DNA of 64,000 bases from Amoebophrya sp. A120. Taxonomy: Eukaryota > Sar > Dinophyceae > Syndiniales > Amoebophryaceae. The notes under the pieces are model-generated. The model saw nothing but the letters and a program-made list of their open reading frames with translations. It searched no databases and was not told the DNA's origin. The position numbers and the translations under genes are program-made. Every line of letters starts with the position of its first letter. Position 1 is the first letter of the stretch. Below are positions 55,301-64,000 of the stretch, piece after piece. The stretch is from the NCBI GenBank assembly GCA_905178155.1, contig CAJINV010000013.1, positions 1,063,790-1,127,789 on the forward strand, written 5' to 3'.

Positions 55301-58043
55301 TTGTCACATCACCCGTTCTTCCGGCAGAGTACTCATCGTGTAGTTGCTCCACTGCCGCGCCGTCGTTTCCGGCGCTGCCCTCCTGGTCTTTTCCTTCCTT
55401 GAGTGCTGTTTTTTTGTTTGATTCGCGCTCACGCTGTTTCTGGGATTTTTTTTTTGAGACGACGAGGTGGTAAAAATAGAGTATATCTCGATTTTCCTTT
55501 TCAGCGGCACCAGACACATGTCCTGTCGCACTGAAGTAAATGAGTAAATTTCAAACGTCGCACCACAATCCATTTATGTTTATGATTTACACTTTCACTT
55601 GATGTAGTAGCTGCCTGCGAACCAATCTTACGCACGGTAGTGAGTAGTTGTTAATAACAGGTACTACTGGATATCGCAACAAGTTATTACTATTAGTCAC
55701 AGTCAGCTACACAGGAAAATCGAAATTTAATAACTACCCTCCATCGCCAATGTGTTCAGGCGGCTCTGATATCCGCGTTCGGATTCTGGCACGACCTCGC
55801 CATCTCCTTTTCTTTCTGTATCGCCTGCTCAGGTGTTTTCACAATCTCAACCGCTACAATATTTAAAATGCCTTCCATGGACAACTACGTGAGGAACATT
55901 CAGTAGAGACGACTACCTAGCACTAGCACTTTACTTCGCAATGCAAATAATTCCGTCGGATTCTAGTGGGGTTCTTTGGGGCTCCTGAATTTGTCCTGCG
56001 TATTCCTGCGAGAGCAAGAAGTTGCAGTCCAAGGTCTAGTTCAGATTGTGCACAACTCTTTGCATCACAGATCTCCGACGTTCCTTTCAAAAATACTCAT
56101 TCGGAAAAACGGTTGAGCTTGTAGTAACACCTGAGCGGGTCATATTCTGTCGTTCTGTTTTTTCTGTGCTCCGCGAACTTGAGGTGCAGGTGGTCCACGT
56201 CCAGCTGCTGCTCCAGAGCCTCGTCGCCGCAGCCGTCGCCCACAAGTTCGTCCGCCGCGATATCGTAGATGCAGCCGTTATGAATTGCAAAAGTGTCTGG
56301 GTCTGGAAGAATGGAAGGTCTGTCATGCTCTGCTAGCATGACTCCAAAGTCTGTTATGCTTGTTACCCAAAAGCCCCATTTTTGTGTCATGCCGAAACGC
56401 GGTTTCGGTTTGTCAGGCAGAATACGCAACACCTATCAAGTCAGGAACTTGGCATGCTGAGCCGTCTCTTGTGGCGTCCTCAGGATTCGCCAACCAGCAT
56501 CACAAGTTTCCAGATCGTCCAGACATATTTGCATTTGATAGCTGTGCACGTCGTCCAACTTGGGACGGTGGATAAACGCCTTCCTTTCAATCTCCTGAGT
56601 AAAAACGTCCCCACCCCATAGTTGTAGCTCTCATGCAAATCAGCAAACCTAAAGACATTTCTCATGCGCAGCCCCATGAGGAGCATTTTTCAATGGTATC
56701 TCGGAGTTTGTCATGCTGGAACCAGGATAAGGCGATCTACTTGTGATGCGGCTGCACAGGCTAAACACGACTAAGCTGCGAGCCGAAATTTGTCATGCGC
56801 AATGCCCAAACCTTGTGGATTTGTGTAGCAAAGCCCCCATTACTTGACTATGGGGTGGGGACGTAGTTTTTACACAGGATATTCAACCTCGGTCATGCTT
56901 TCGTGGTCCGGAATGTCGACGCGGACCTCCACGTCGTAATACTCGTCCGGGATTTCGTGCAGTCCGTTCCACTCCCGCGGCACTTCAATGACGGCATCGA
57001 GCATTATGTTCATCGCGACCATGGTCACATCCACGATGATCAAGAGAAGGATGAGCAGCTCGAATTTCGGGGAGTGGTGAAACAGCTTCACCAGAAACCG
57101 CTTCCACTTCGGCATCCTCGGGTGTAGTCCATCATATGCATTGCAAATTGTTGCATGTCTGGGTCTGGTGGAAGAGCTCCACCAGGCAAGTTGTGACGCT
57201 AAATCTCGAGCTGACAAAAATCTGTATTTCGGCATCAGTGCCAAACGCTGCCCACTCTTTGTCTTTGCTACAGATTCGCGTGCAAAACTTGTACACGTAA
57301 TGCTCATGCTTCACATCCTCTGAACCAGACCATTTGTCTACTCCAGAAAATGCATCATGTCAAGCAAGTGCAAGCAGCCTTGTTCCAGACCCACACGACA
57401 CACTTGCATTTGATAGTTGGTTCCTGTTAGCTACATCGCCACCGGCGGCCGCAGCGTCCCGCTCGTTGTTGCTCAAAACGGAGGCCTCATGCAGCCGCAC
57501 CAGCTCGTCCTGCGCGAACAAAGCGTACTGCGCTCGTTCGTCCAAGTCGCTCCTGTTCGTCTTGGACGTCGCACTGTGAGACGTTGCATTGCCACCAGAA
57601 ATTTCGCCGGAGGCACTTTCCCGCCGCGTCCTGCGGACGATTTGGGTTCCGCTCGGCGGCTCCCGATCCGGCGCAGAGCTCGGCAGCCGGTCGTTCACCG
57701 TTATCAAACGTTGCTCGACATCGATGTAATCGCTTGCCGGCAAGGCGAAAGAGTTGGCGGGGGTAGTTCGGTCGAAATTCTGTGCGCTGCGCGACGAGGA
57801 CGACACACCTCCCGTCGCTCCAGTGCCTGTAGTGGCAGACACGGATAGTTGTTCTTCGGTCGTACTTGCCGCTCCACCATCTACGGCCCCAGCAGCCCCC
57901 GTAGCATGATCCCCGGACGCAGACGATGTACTGTTCCGCTTCCCCTTGCCCTTCCTCTCGTTTCGGTTTCCCCGATTTGAGGATCCCTGCTTGTTGCCTG
58001 AAGGGGCCGTCGAGGGACTAGAACCACCACCGGGTTCGGACAT
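52306..58043 (-). CDS. Voltage-gated proton channel (Hv1-like)
   Basis: Fourteen exons sum to 2349 nt, or 782 aa. S1 is FELLILLLIIVDVTMVAMNI near residue 230-255, with the Asp that sets proton selectivity in Hv1. S2 is SLCVICLFMVELVLHIL near 650-672, with the conserved Glu. S3 is KIAGMWIDAIVVPMSFIQE near 690-710, with the conserved Asp. S4 is LRLWRIVRIFSG near 724-735, matching the Hv1 RxWRxxR signature. No pore domain follows; a charged helical tail ends at WKK. The N-terminus (about 210 residues) is disordered. The S1-S2 loop is about 390 residues and acidic, far longer than in animals. Exons: 58043-57416, 57129-56882, 56585-56541, 56273-56145, 55813-55733, 55478-54961, 54753-54746, 54469-54375, 54112-54029, 53836-53670, 53401-53353, 53137-53019, 52747-52655, 52390-52306. 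Loop junctions are least certain. Confidence 0.88.
52396..52654. mobile_element. Introner, family 5
   Basis: Ends are TATGACCTGCTCAGGTGTTG and the mirror of TATGACCCTGTCACAGGTTA. Flanks AATTC and AACTC match at 4 of 5. Removal gives NHELE-LAEFF; the internal GT-AG reading (52402-52638) is also in frame. Confidence 0.8.
52748..53018 (-). other. 271-nt GT-AG intron within S4
   Basis: On the gene strand it begins GTACAGTAG and ends AATTACAG. Splicing creates ALRLWRIVRIF, the S4 helix of the proton channel. Confidence 0.85.
53143..53352. mobile_element. Introner, family 6
   Basis: TIRs share CAGGTTTGAAATCGAC; the ends are TATGGGAGTG and CCGCGATA. Flanks AACAC and GACAA match poorly. Removal joins YEHFFV to GTKMKIAG between S2 and S3. 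Confidence 0.75.
53407..53669. mobile_element. Introner, family 1, lost left terminus
   Basis: The right end is CACTTGATA; the left end reads CATGAAATGC instead of TATCAAATGC. TCCAC at 53402-53406 and 53670-53674 extends to an 11-bp direct repeat. Removal rebuilds the S2 helix. Confidence 0.88.
53837..54028 (-). other. 192-nt GT-AG intron (candidate)
   Basis: On the gene strand it begins GTATCTGTTCG and ends ACCACAG, phase 0, within the S1-S2 loop. It is the least certain junction of the channel model. Confidence 0.5.
54118..54374. mobile_element. Introner, family 5
   Basis: Both ends carry GCTCAG.TGTTACAATCTCAA; termini are TATGGAAGATT and GGTTATA. Flanks TGGTT and TGTTT match at 4 of 5. 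Removal joins TKAKT to DEGRATG, giving coding-like codons on both sides. Confidence 0.75.
54475..54745. mobile_element. Introner, family 1, diverged
   Basis: The left end TATCCACTGCAAATATG is followed by GTCTGGGTCTTGAA; the right end is TTTGCAAATTGCATA. Flanks GTTTC and GGTCC match at 3 of 5. Confidence 0.75.
54759..54960. mobile_element. Introner, family 7
   Basis: The left end TATCAGACAGGAAAGG is followed by GCTAGCAAATATC; the right end mirrors TATCGCAGAGAAAAAAGCTA. The exon between this and the previous element is only 8 nt. Flanks do not match. Confidence 0.65.
55484..55732. mobile_element. Introner-like element, family 9
   Basis: TIRs share TCGATTTTCCT; the ends are TATCTCG and AATTTAATA. 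No clear flank duplication. Removal with five bases gives LAMEGS-YFYHLVV in frame; a GT-AG alternative (55531-55737) exists. Confidence 0.6.
55819..56144. mobile_element. Introner, family 5
   Basis: The ends are TATCGCCTGCTCAGGTGTT and CACCTGAGCGGGTCATA. Perfect TTCTG repeats lie at 55814-55818 and 56145-56149. Splicing at the repeats gives ERKGDGEVVPESERGYQS, more coding-like than the internal GT-AG reading. Confidence 0.88.
56279..56540. mobile_element. Introner, family 1
   Basis: The ends are TATGAATTGCAAAAGTG and ATTTGCATTTGATA. Flanks GCCGT and GCTGT match at 4 of 5. In frame. Confidence 0.88.
56591..56881. mobile_element. Introner, family 4
   Basis: The ends are TCTCCTGAGTAAAAACGTCC and GTTTTTACACAGGATA. 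Perfect TTCAA repeats lie at 56586-56590 and 56882-56886. In frame just after S1. Confidence 0.9.
57135..57415. mobile_element. Introner, family 1, old copy
   Basis: The left end TATGCATTGCAAATTG is followed by GTCTGGGTCTGG; the right end is CTTGCATTTGATA. Flanks do not match, but removal with five bases gives NRNQ-RLHPRMPKW in frame. Confidence 0.75.
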
Positions 58044-60326
58044 TTCGTTTCGTGGTTTACTGGTACTTCACTCCCGTGCCTGTGATGCCTGAAACAGTGC
58101 GAAAAATACGAGAACTCGGGGACGAGCTTAGTCGTTCCTACTTGCAGATGAGAACTCCAGAAACAACGACAGACTGAAGATTATGAAATTGGATCATCTC
58201 AAAGAAGGTGGAGCTGCCATAGAGAGATTAATTGATTTTCTGATGAAGCGATCAACAGATTTATCTTTACGCAAATAGCCTGTCTTCGAAGTTTTTTTTC
58301 TTCCTTCGAAAAAAAAACAAAGCTATAAACAAAGGGAGTTGGCAGGATACGGTTTGACCGAGAAATCGCGTAAAAGTGGTCGGTGGATGGGAAATTCGAA
58401 ATACAAGCGATCAAAAGTAGAAGATAAACCACGAAGGATTTGGTCAGATTGCGACGACGGAGGGCACCGAGCGCGATCCTTTACGACTTGCGACTTTTAC
58501 TCGCGCTACGATCTTCTACGAGTCTGCTTGGAGTTTCGAAGTTGACAGGATCTTACAATGTGCCCACGATATTTCCTTGTGTCCAGGAGTGCACGACTTT
58601 GGTCAACGTGCTTGGTATAATGAAATGCAAATGCTTTTTTAAACTCAAGCTACGAGAAATTTGGTCATACTTATTTCAACGCACACCATTATATCCCTGT
58701 TTCCGTACAGAGATCAACGCCGGAGTCGCGTGCCCACGATTCTCACGGTTTAGACGACTACGAACTACTCGAAGATGAAATAAAGACACGAGGAGTGGAT
58801 GTCAACCTGATCATGTATCATGCGGACCTCCACGCGACCACAATCGCAAACTAGTAGCTCTACAACTCTTTTGCACAGCATCTTCGACTGGTGCAGAAGA
58901 AGCATTTTTGTACACCTAGTCGTGTCGAAGATCTATCGGAATGCCTAGCGATAAGCAGGACCATGGGTAACGTTCCCCCGTCGAACATACTCGTCACAAG
59001 ATGAAACAAGATGCGTTGCAGCACGAACGCAAGTACTTACTCGGTCTAGTACGTTCTACTAGCACAACAGCTGCTGCACTGCGAATGCGAAATAAGCATA
59101 GTGTTCTGAATAATAAACGCCAACTCTGTATACAGGAGCAAGATAAACTTGCGGAGCATCTTTATTCTGAATCTGAAACAAGCTAATATACTATGTACAT
59201 AAGCGTGTAAAATTGATCTGCCTCTGCTTCATGCGAGTTCTCTGCTCGCTGGTCTGCTGGTTTTGCTGTAAAACTTTTTTAGTTTCAAGTTTAGTACCCA
59301 TCTAATATCGCGCGCGCACGCATTTGGTTACCAGATCATGTACGAGATAGAGATACAGGCTGCGCAACCATGATTGCAATGAACGGAAACCCGGAGCATT
59401 TGCGGATACCCCTTTTCTCCCTCTCACCCCTGCCTCACACGGCGCAGTTTGGAAAGATAGCACTGCCACTGGCGCGCACTGCAGAAGCATATGTCCGATG
59501 GATCCTGCAGTCTCTCTCCAGCAAGCCTGCTCTACTCCGGAGAAAGCCTATGTAACGGTTCAGTATGCAAGTGTCTTCCAAATCAGCGAAAAAAAATTCA
59601 GGCGCTCTGCGCGCGCGGCGTCGGATGTTAGTTTGTTCTGGGTGAAGTGAAGTGAATCGCAAGAGCCTCCGAAGCGGTTTTCTCAAACTCTTGAGCGGAC
59701 CACTACAGCGCTCGTTTTCGGGGCGATGCAGTACTCTTAAATTGGGCATGAGAGGTCACGCGCGCCCCCGGGCAGACCTAAATCAGGCACAGCCAGGACG
59801 CCAGCACCACTTGACATGGAGGTCAGTGCGCATGCACGCCGGATCGTGGAGAAGGCGGCGCCGCAGCTTATTTTGGACATCCTCCGATTCGAAAACCCCG
59901 CAACGGAGCCGTGCCTCGTCCTCGGAGTACTTGTACTATAATGGATTGTCCTGAAATATCACAGTAGCGCTATCAAATACACAGAGTCGAGATTGGCGCA
60001 AGCAAACAAGAAATCTCTGCTGGCCTAGGGTCTTTTCCATTGCGACATGTGCTTATCCTGATTCTTACCGACGACATTGTTACATGTTGGTTCCATCTAT
60101 CTTGAGACGTGGCACAGTCAGAACTGAGTAAGTATCTTAATTTGCAAGTAGAGAAATCACACTCGATGAATTTTCATAAGAAGGACACATCAAACTGTTC
60201 AAAGCCCGAGACAGAACTTTGTAATTGTAGCTCAATCTTGTTACTTAAACTTACGTAATATTCATTTCGCATTTATTTTAATCACACGAAAGGTTGTCAC
60301 TTCCTCCGTTGCACATCAAAACAACA
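58044..60326. other. Intergenic, no gene seen
   Basis: About 2.3 kb with only short frames on both strands, no recognised repeat and no RNA gene. It separates the proton channel from the EF-hand-like gene. Confidence 0.5.
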
Positions 60327-63265
60327 TCACATTCCTGGCGGGCGTCCGCGACTGCGGGACCCCGCCCTCGCCCGCTGCGTCTGCACAATGCGTTCAGTAT
60401 CACGTCCTGCATTATCATTTGCAGCTTGCCACGTATGTCGCCCAGGGGTCAATACTCCGCCAAGACCGTCGTGATAAGGAGACCGCTGACTCAACTGCTG
60501 AGCCAACCGCTCATCTTTCAACTGCTGTGTCTCGGGGCTGTCCTCGAAAAATCCTCTTGCGGCTCGTTGGGTATAAGTAGCCACACTGGAAATTGCGCGG
60601 ACGGTGCTGCTCAAGGGGCTGCTGAAGGAACGCCTTATTAAGCTGCTGCTGGGTGACGACGATCCAGTCGTCGTCGACGAATTGTCTTCCCAGCAGGCAG
60701 GGCCGGCTTGACCGCGTGCGAGGGCACGGACCGTGTTGTCGTTGCGCGGCTGCATTTCCAGAAGCGACGACTCGACATTGCCCAGAGTGCCGGATGCATC
60801 ACCCGCACCCCTTCCACCCGAAGTCACGACGTGTAGAAATTCCTCCTGCGAAATACCCTCGCCCTGCAAGCTCTCCGCACTCGTCCCGGACCCACTCCCC
60901 GCCACAGTCCGCACGACAGACGGGCACTCGTCATACTCCAGCACGGAGTTGTGATTTTTGTCGGCCACAACGAATTCCACGAGGCGCGGGTCGGAGATGC
61001 GAGCCAACTTCTCGCCGATAGCCGGGTCGCCGTACACGGCTGCCTCGTTGTGTAACATTTGCTCAAACGGCTTGACGGCTTTGGCTGCCACCTTCACGCG
61101 CCACGCGGCTTTGCGAACACTGTGGTCGAGCATGGTGCGAAAGGCGGCATCCAGCTGCGGTGCCGGTTGCGCGTCCAAGTGGGCCAGCGTGGCGGCTTGG
61201 AAGTTCGCGACGTCGGCTGCGGCATGTTCGGCGTCTTCCAAGACAAGAATTGCCTGCGTGTGCGCCGACACCATCAACTGGAGGCGTGTGATCCGGGTGG
61301 CGTCGGTTTCGTGAAAAAGATCGCTGGAAGCGCCGAAACCCGTGGAAAGCTGTAGTTTGGAATTATTTTGCTTTAGATTTACTTTAGTTATCGCATGTCC
61401 CGCTTCGATCTTTCTTTCTTATTCTAGTTTTTAAGTACCTGCAACTGGAGACCTTGACGCAGCACAAGCACCTACTTATCATCCATGTGATCCTCTTCGA
61501 AAACTGCACTGTAAAGTGGTTGCAGCATTATAGTTGTACCTGCAACCAATCAAGGGCCGGGTAGTTCATCTTGCTTGGATTGTCTTTCCCCTCCGCCACT
61601 CCAGCACCAAGTTTGGAAGTCGCCGGGCCCCCCTGGTTCTTGTCGGACGAGGACCCTTTCTTCTTCGACGCATTTTTCCGCAGGCGCCGCGGCCGGGTAG
61701 GAGAAGAAGTACTGCTCGCAGCCAGGTTCTTCGAAGAAGATGCGTTTTCATCCTCATGCTGGGAAATGGGCATCGCTTGAGCCGCAGCAGACAATGCGAG
61801 AGCCTCCGATGGTTTTTCGGCCCAAGAACTGCTCTTCTGCCCGGCGAGCAGCGGGTGGTCCATTCCCGCTGCGTCGGAAGATGCTGCGCCAGGATTCGCA
61901 TCTTCATCAAGCCTCGCCTTGTCCGAGAACACGGATTGCTTGTCGTCGTTGCTTTCCGCAAAAATCGGGTTCGAGTTTTTTCCGTTGGTGCTGGACAGGT
62001 CCACCACCGGACCGCTCTGTTGGTCCGCGTCGACGTACGAGCGTTGGCCTTTTTCCAGCCAAACCGCAGAAGAAACTTCGACTTCCGCGCCGCTGGCATC
62101 TTGCACGCCCTGCGCGATCTGGTCCGGGAGTTCGTGGAACGGGTGGTGGAGCTTCCCGTTCTTTGTCGGCTCCATTTGTACGTGCGCTGGCAGTGGCAGT
62201 GCCGGGCTGGAAGCTGCGAGCTGATCAAGCACACCCGCGGGTTGTTGCTCGGAAAGAACACCGGCAGTTGCACTGTGATCATCTGACCCAGCAGGAGACG
62301 GAGAAACAAGTGGCTGGCCGAGTTGTCCGTTCCCGTTTTCCAGAGGAGGAGACGGCTGGACTTCCACGAAGGAACTAGGCGCTGGAACAACTTGTGATGA
62401 TCGTGTTCGTGTGCCGGTGGGAAATAATCTCCAGCTTCGGCTCGTCGGTGATGTGCCCTGGGAGCCCGGCGTGCCGACAGTTTCATCGGTTGCGCTTGCT
62501 TGGGCTTGTGCCTGACCTGCTTCCTCTCTCTGTAGTTGTCGCTGTAGTCTTCTCGTCTCCCTGAGCGCCTGCATTTCTTGCGCCAATGTGGCCTGCCTTT
62601 CGATGCTGCGCGACTCGGCGCTTTGCACGATGAAAGGCCTCGCGCGAGGAAATGGATTCCAGGAGCTGCCCGAACTGCCGGTGCTGGAAGAGGTGCTACT
62701 GGGGCTCCTTCTGAAAAAACCAGAGCCAGACGACGTCCGCGAAAGGGGGGAAGATTCATCTCCGCGTTCGGCATGCTTGTCGATCCAACTGCTCTTCTGC
62801 TCGGTGGTACCCAGCTGGTCAACACCCGCTGCCTCGGATGCAGATTCTTGATCATGGAAATGCGCGTTTTTCGAGGTCGACCTCGTCCGAAAAAACGGAC
62901 TGCTCATCGTCGTCCTCGTGTTCATGCGAAATGAGAGCAGAAGAGCCTCGTCCTCCGGGAGAAGAGGTGTCCTCGGCGGTCGACATCGCCGGAGAGGGCA
63001 GGACGGCAATCAGGAATTTCTCTTCCCCCGCGGCGGCACTTGTTTGTAGTTCTGCGTCCACGGTCTCCTTGTTCGTCGTCGTCGACGTCGCTTTCGAGAC
63101 CCGGAGGTTTTTCTTTTGCTTCAAAACCTGTTCGGCGAGGACCAATGTCTTCATCTCCTGTGGCGACAGTTGGCAGGGCACAAGGTAGTAGAACACCGAA
63201 ATCGCGACGAGCAGAGGGGCGATTTGGACCCGCATTTCGTTTTTCCTGCTCCGGATCGATGACAT
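60327..63265 (-). CDS. Secreted or anchored protein with EF-hand-like loop, about 899 aa
   Basis: Exons 63265-62882, 62832-61540 and 61349-60327 sum to 2700 nt. The N-terminus has the hydrophobic segment VQIAPLLVAISVFYYLVPCQL after a basic start, a likely signal or anchor. The middle is Ser/Pro/Gln-rich and contains an internal duplication: QSVFSDE..AAGVDQ..QKSSW near 125 is echoed by QSVFSDKARL..AAGMD..QKSSSW near 360-390. A coiled-coil-like helix (AQEMQALRETRRLQRQLQRE) lies between. Near residue 688, DKNHNSVLEYDE has acidic or Asn residues at EF-hand positions 1, 3, 5, 9 and 12; GISQEEFLHVV follows. Calcium binding is an inference. Introns are 49 nt (62833-62881) and 190 nt (61350-61539), both GT-AG. 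No introner is present. Confidence 0.65.
61350..61539 (-). other. 190-nt GT-AG intron
   Basis: On the gene strand it begins GTACAACTATAATG and ends AAACTACAG. It joins ALDWLQ to LSTGFGASSD in frame. Confidence 0.8.
62833..62881 (-). other. 49-nt GT-AG mini-intron (candidate)
   Basis: On the gene strand it begins GTCGACCTCG and ends GCATCCGAG. It is the only GT-AG pair in the overlap of two open frames that keeps phase, and it aligns the two copies of the internal duplication. Confidence 0.5.
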
Positions 63266-63840
63266 TCTGGCGGTGGTCGGATTGATACGCAACGCCGTTA
63301 CTAGGTAGCAGTTGGATTTATTTATAACTCGTATTTATTTCAAGATGTTTCTGAGTACGAAACAAAAGTCCTCGGTTGGTCACCTTCGTACTTTTCCTTC
63401 TTTGTTTTTTACGTCGTTGCGAATTCTTGCGAGGAATTCACAAACCCGAAAAAAAGTTGCAGCTAGAATTGGAAAGAATTGGAGTAGAATCGAAAGACTA
63501 TTATAGCTGCATCAGGATCAACACACAACATCGAGGGAAATAAGAGCATCAAATCAGTAGTTGCACCACGATTTCGATCACGACGTGAGGTAGACGTTCA
63601 TCTTCATGACAATAATCTATCACGGTCGACGACCCCAACGACAGCAACGAATCAATCACGACCACAGAAGATTTGCGACTTCGACGAGGAGGTAGATGGC
63701 CTCGTTTAGTTCACGATGGTATCAATCAGCCATATTTATATCACGCTATAACTCCTATTGCTGAGCTGCGCAAGTTAAAATTTTGCGACGGGAAAGAAAA
63801 CCGCCCACGTCGAAATTTTTTTTGTAATTTCCAAACTTTC
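63266..63840. other. Intergenic, no gene seen
   Basis: Upstream flank of the EF-hand-like gene. AT-rich, with no recognisable promoter or frame. Confidence 0.45.
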
Positions 63841-63857
63841 ACAAGCTTCTGGGAGTT

Positions 63858-64000
63858 CGCCCATCGCCCAATGTCCATCGCCCAGTCGCCCACTGTCCGC
63901 CGTCCAATGTCCATCGCGCAATGCCCATCGCACAACTCCCATCGCCCAAACGGGAAACGTACGGCCAACGGGAAACGGCCAACGGGAAACGGCCAACGGG
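63858..64000. repeat. Simple tandem repeats at the window edge
   Basis: First, imperfect units of about 15 bp around CAATGTCCATCGCC. Then three to four copies of AACGGGAAACGGCC. The array continues past the window. Confidence 0.9.

Noticed and set aside
55531-55737. GT-AG intron in the S1-S2 loop of the channel
   Set aside because: In frame only with a poorer upstream reading. The TAT...ATA element at 55484-55732 fits the codon-favoured frame on both sides.

Overview
This is eukaryotic nuclear DNA, most likely from a syndinian dinoflagellate close to the parasite Amoebophrya. That placement is an inference. It rests on three things: large intron-split genes, every supported gene lying on one strand (the minus strand), and coding sequence riddled with transposon-like introns (introner elements), a trait published for Amoebophrya. 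There are no bacterial operons, Shine-Dalgarno sites, rRNA genes or convincing tRNAs.

Layout, left to right, all minus strand: an unidentified gene running off the left edge (1-2165); a small Cys-rich protein with 35-residue repeats (3855-4980); a LanC-like protein (5881-7783); a giant disordered protein of about 4165 aa (9181-22011); a cis-prenyltransferase with huge inserts (23318-28457); an unknown gene (29001-30226); a small membrane protein (31604-32961); a multi-pass membrane protein (33286-36503, 5' end unresolved); a satellite-like repeat block (37.0-38.6 kb); a 2025-aa DUF3431-like protein (38669-45011); a short unknown gene (46175-46534); a GH8 glycoside hydrolase with a Cys-rich N-terminal module (47079-50858); a voltage-gated proton channel (52306-58043); and a secreted or membrane EF-hand-like protein (60327-63265). 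The right edge is simple tandem repeat.

The main discovery is about 27 introner-like elements in nine or more terminal-inverted-repeat (TIR) families. Unrelated families share the same architecture: the element starts TAT, ends ATA, and in the best cases sits between perfect 5-bp direct repeats (target-site duplications, TSDs). Removing the element plus one 5-bp copy restores the reading frame in essentially every case. Summed exon lengths are multiples of three for every multi-exon model closed this way, and the junctions rebuild recognisable proteins (Hv1 S1-S4, the cis-prenyltransferase C-terminus, GH8). Boundaries do not follow GT-AG. Copies of one family occur in both orientations inside same-strand genes, once twice within a single gene. 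Ordinary GT-AG introns are also present.

The genes do not form one pathway. They look like housekeeping and membrane or secretory functions in a one-directional array. All exon models were worked out by eye from frame, splice signals and repeats; no transcript data or database search was available.
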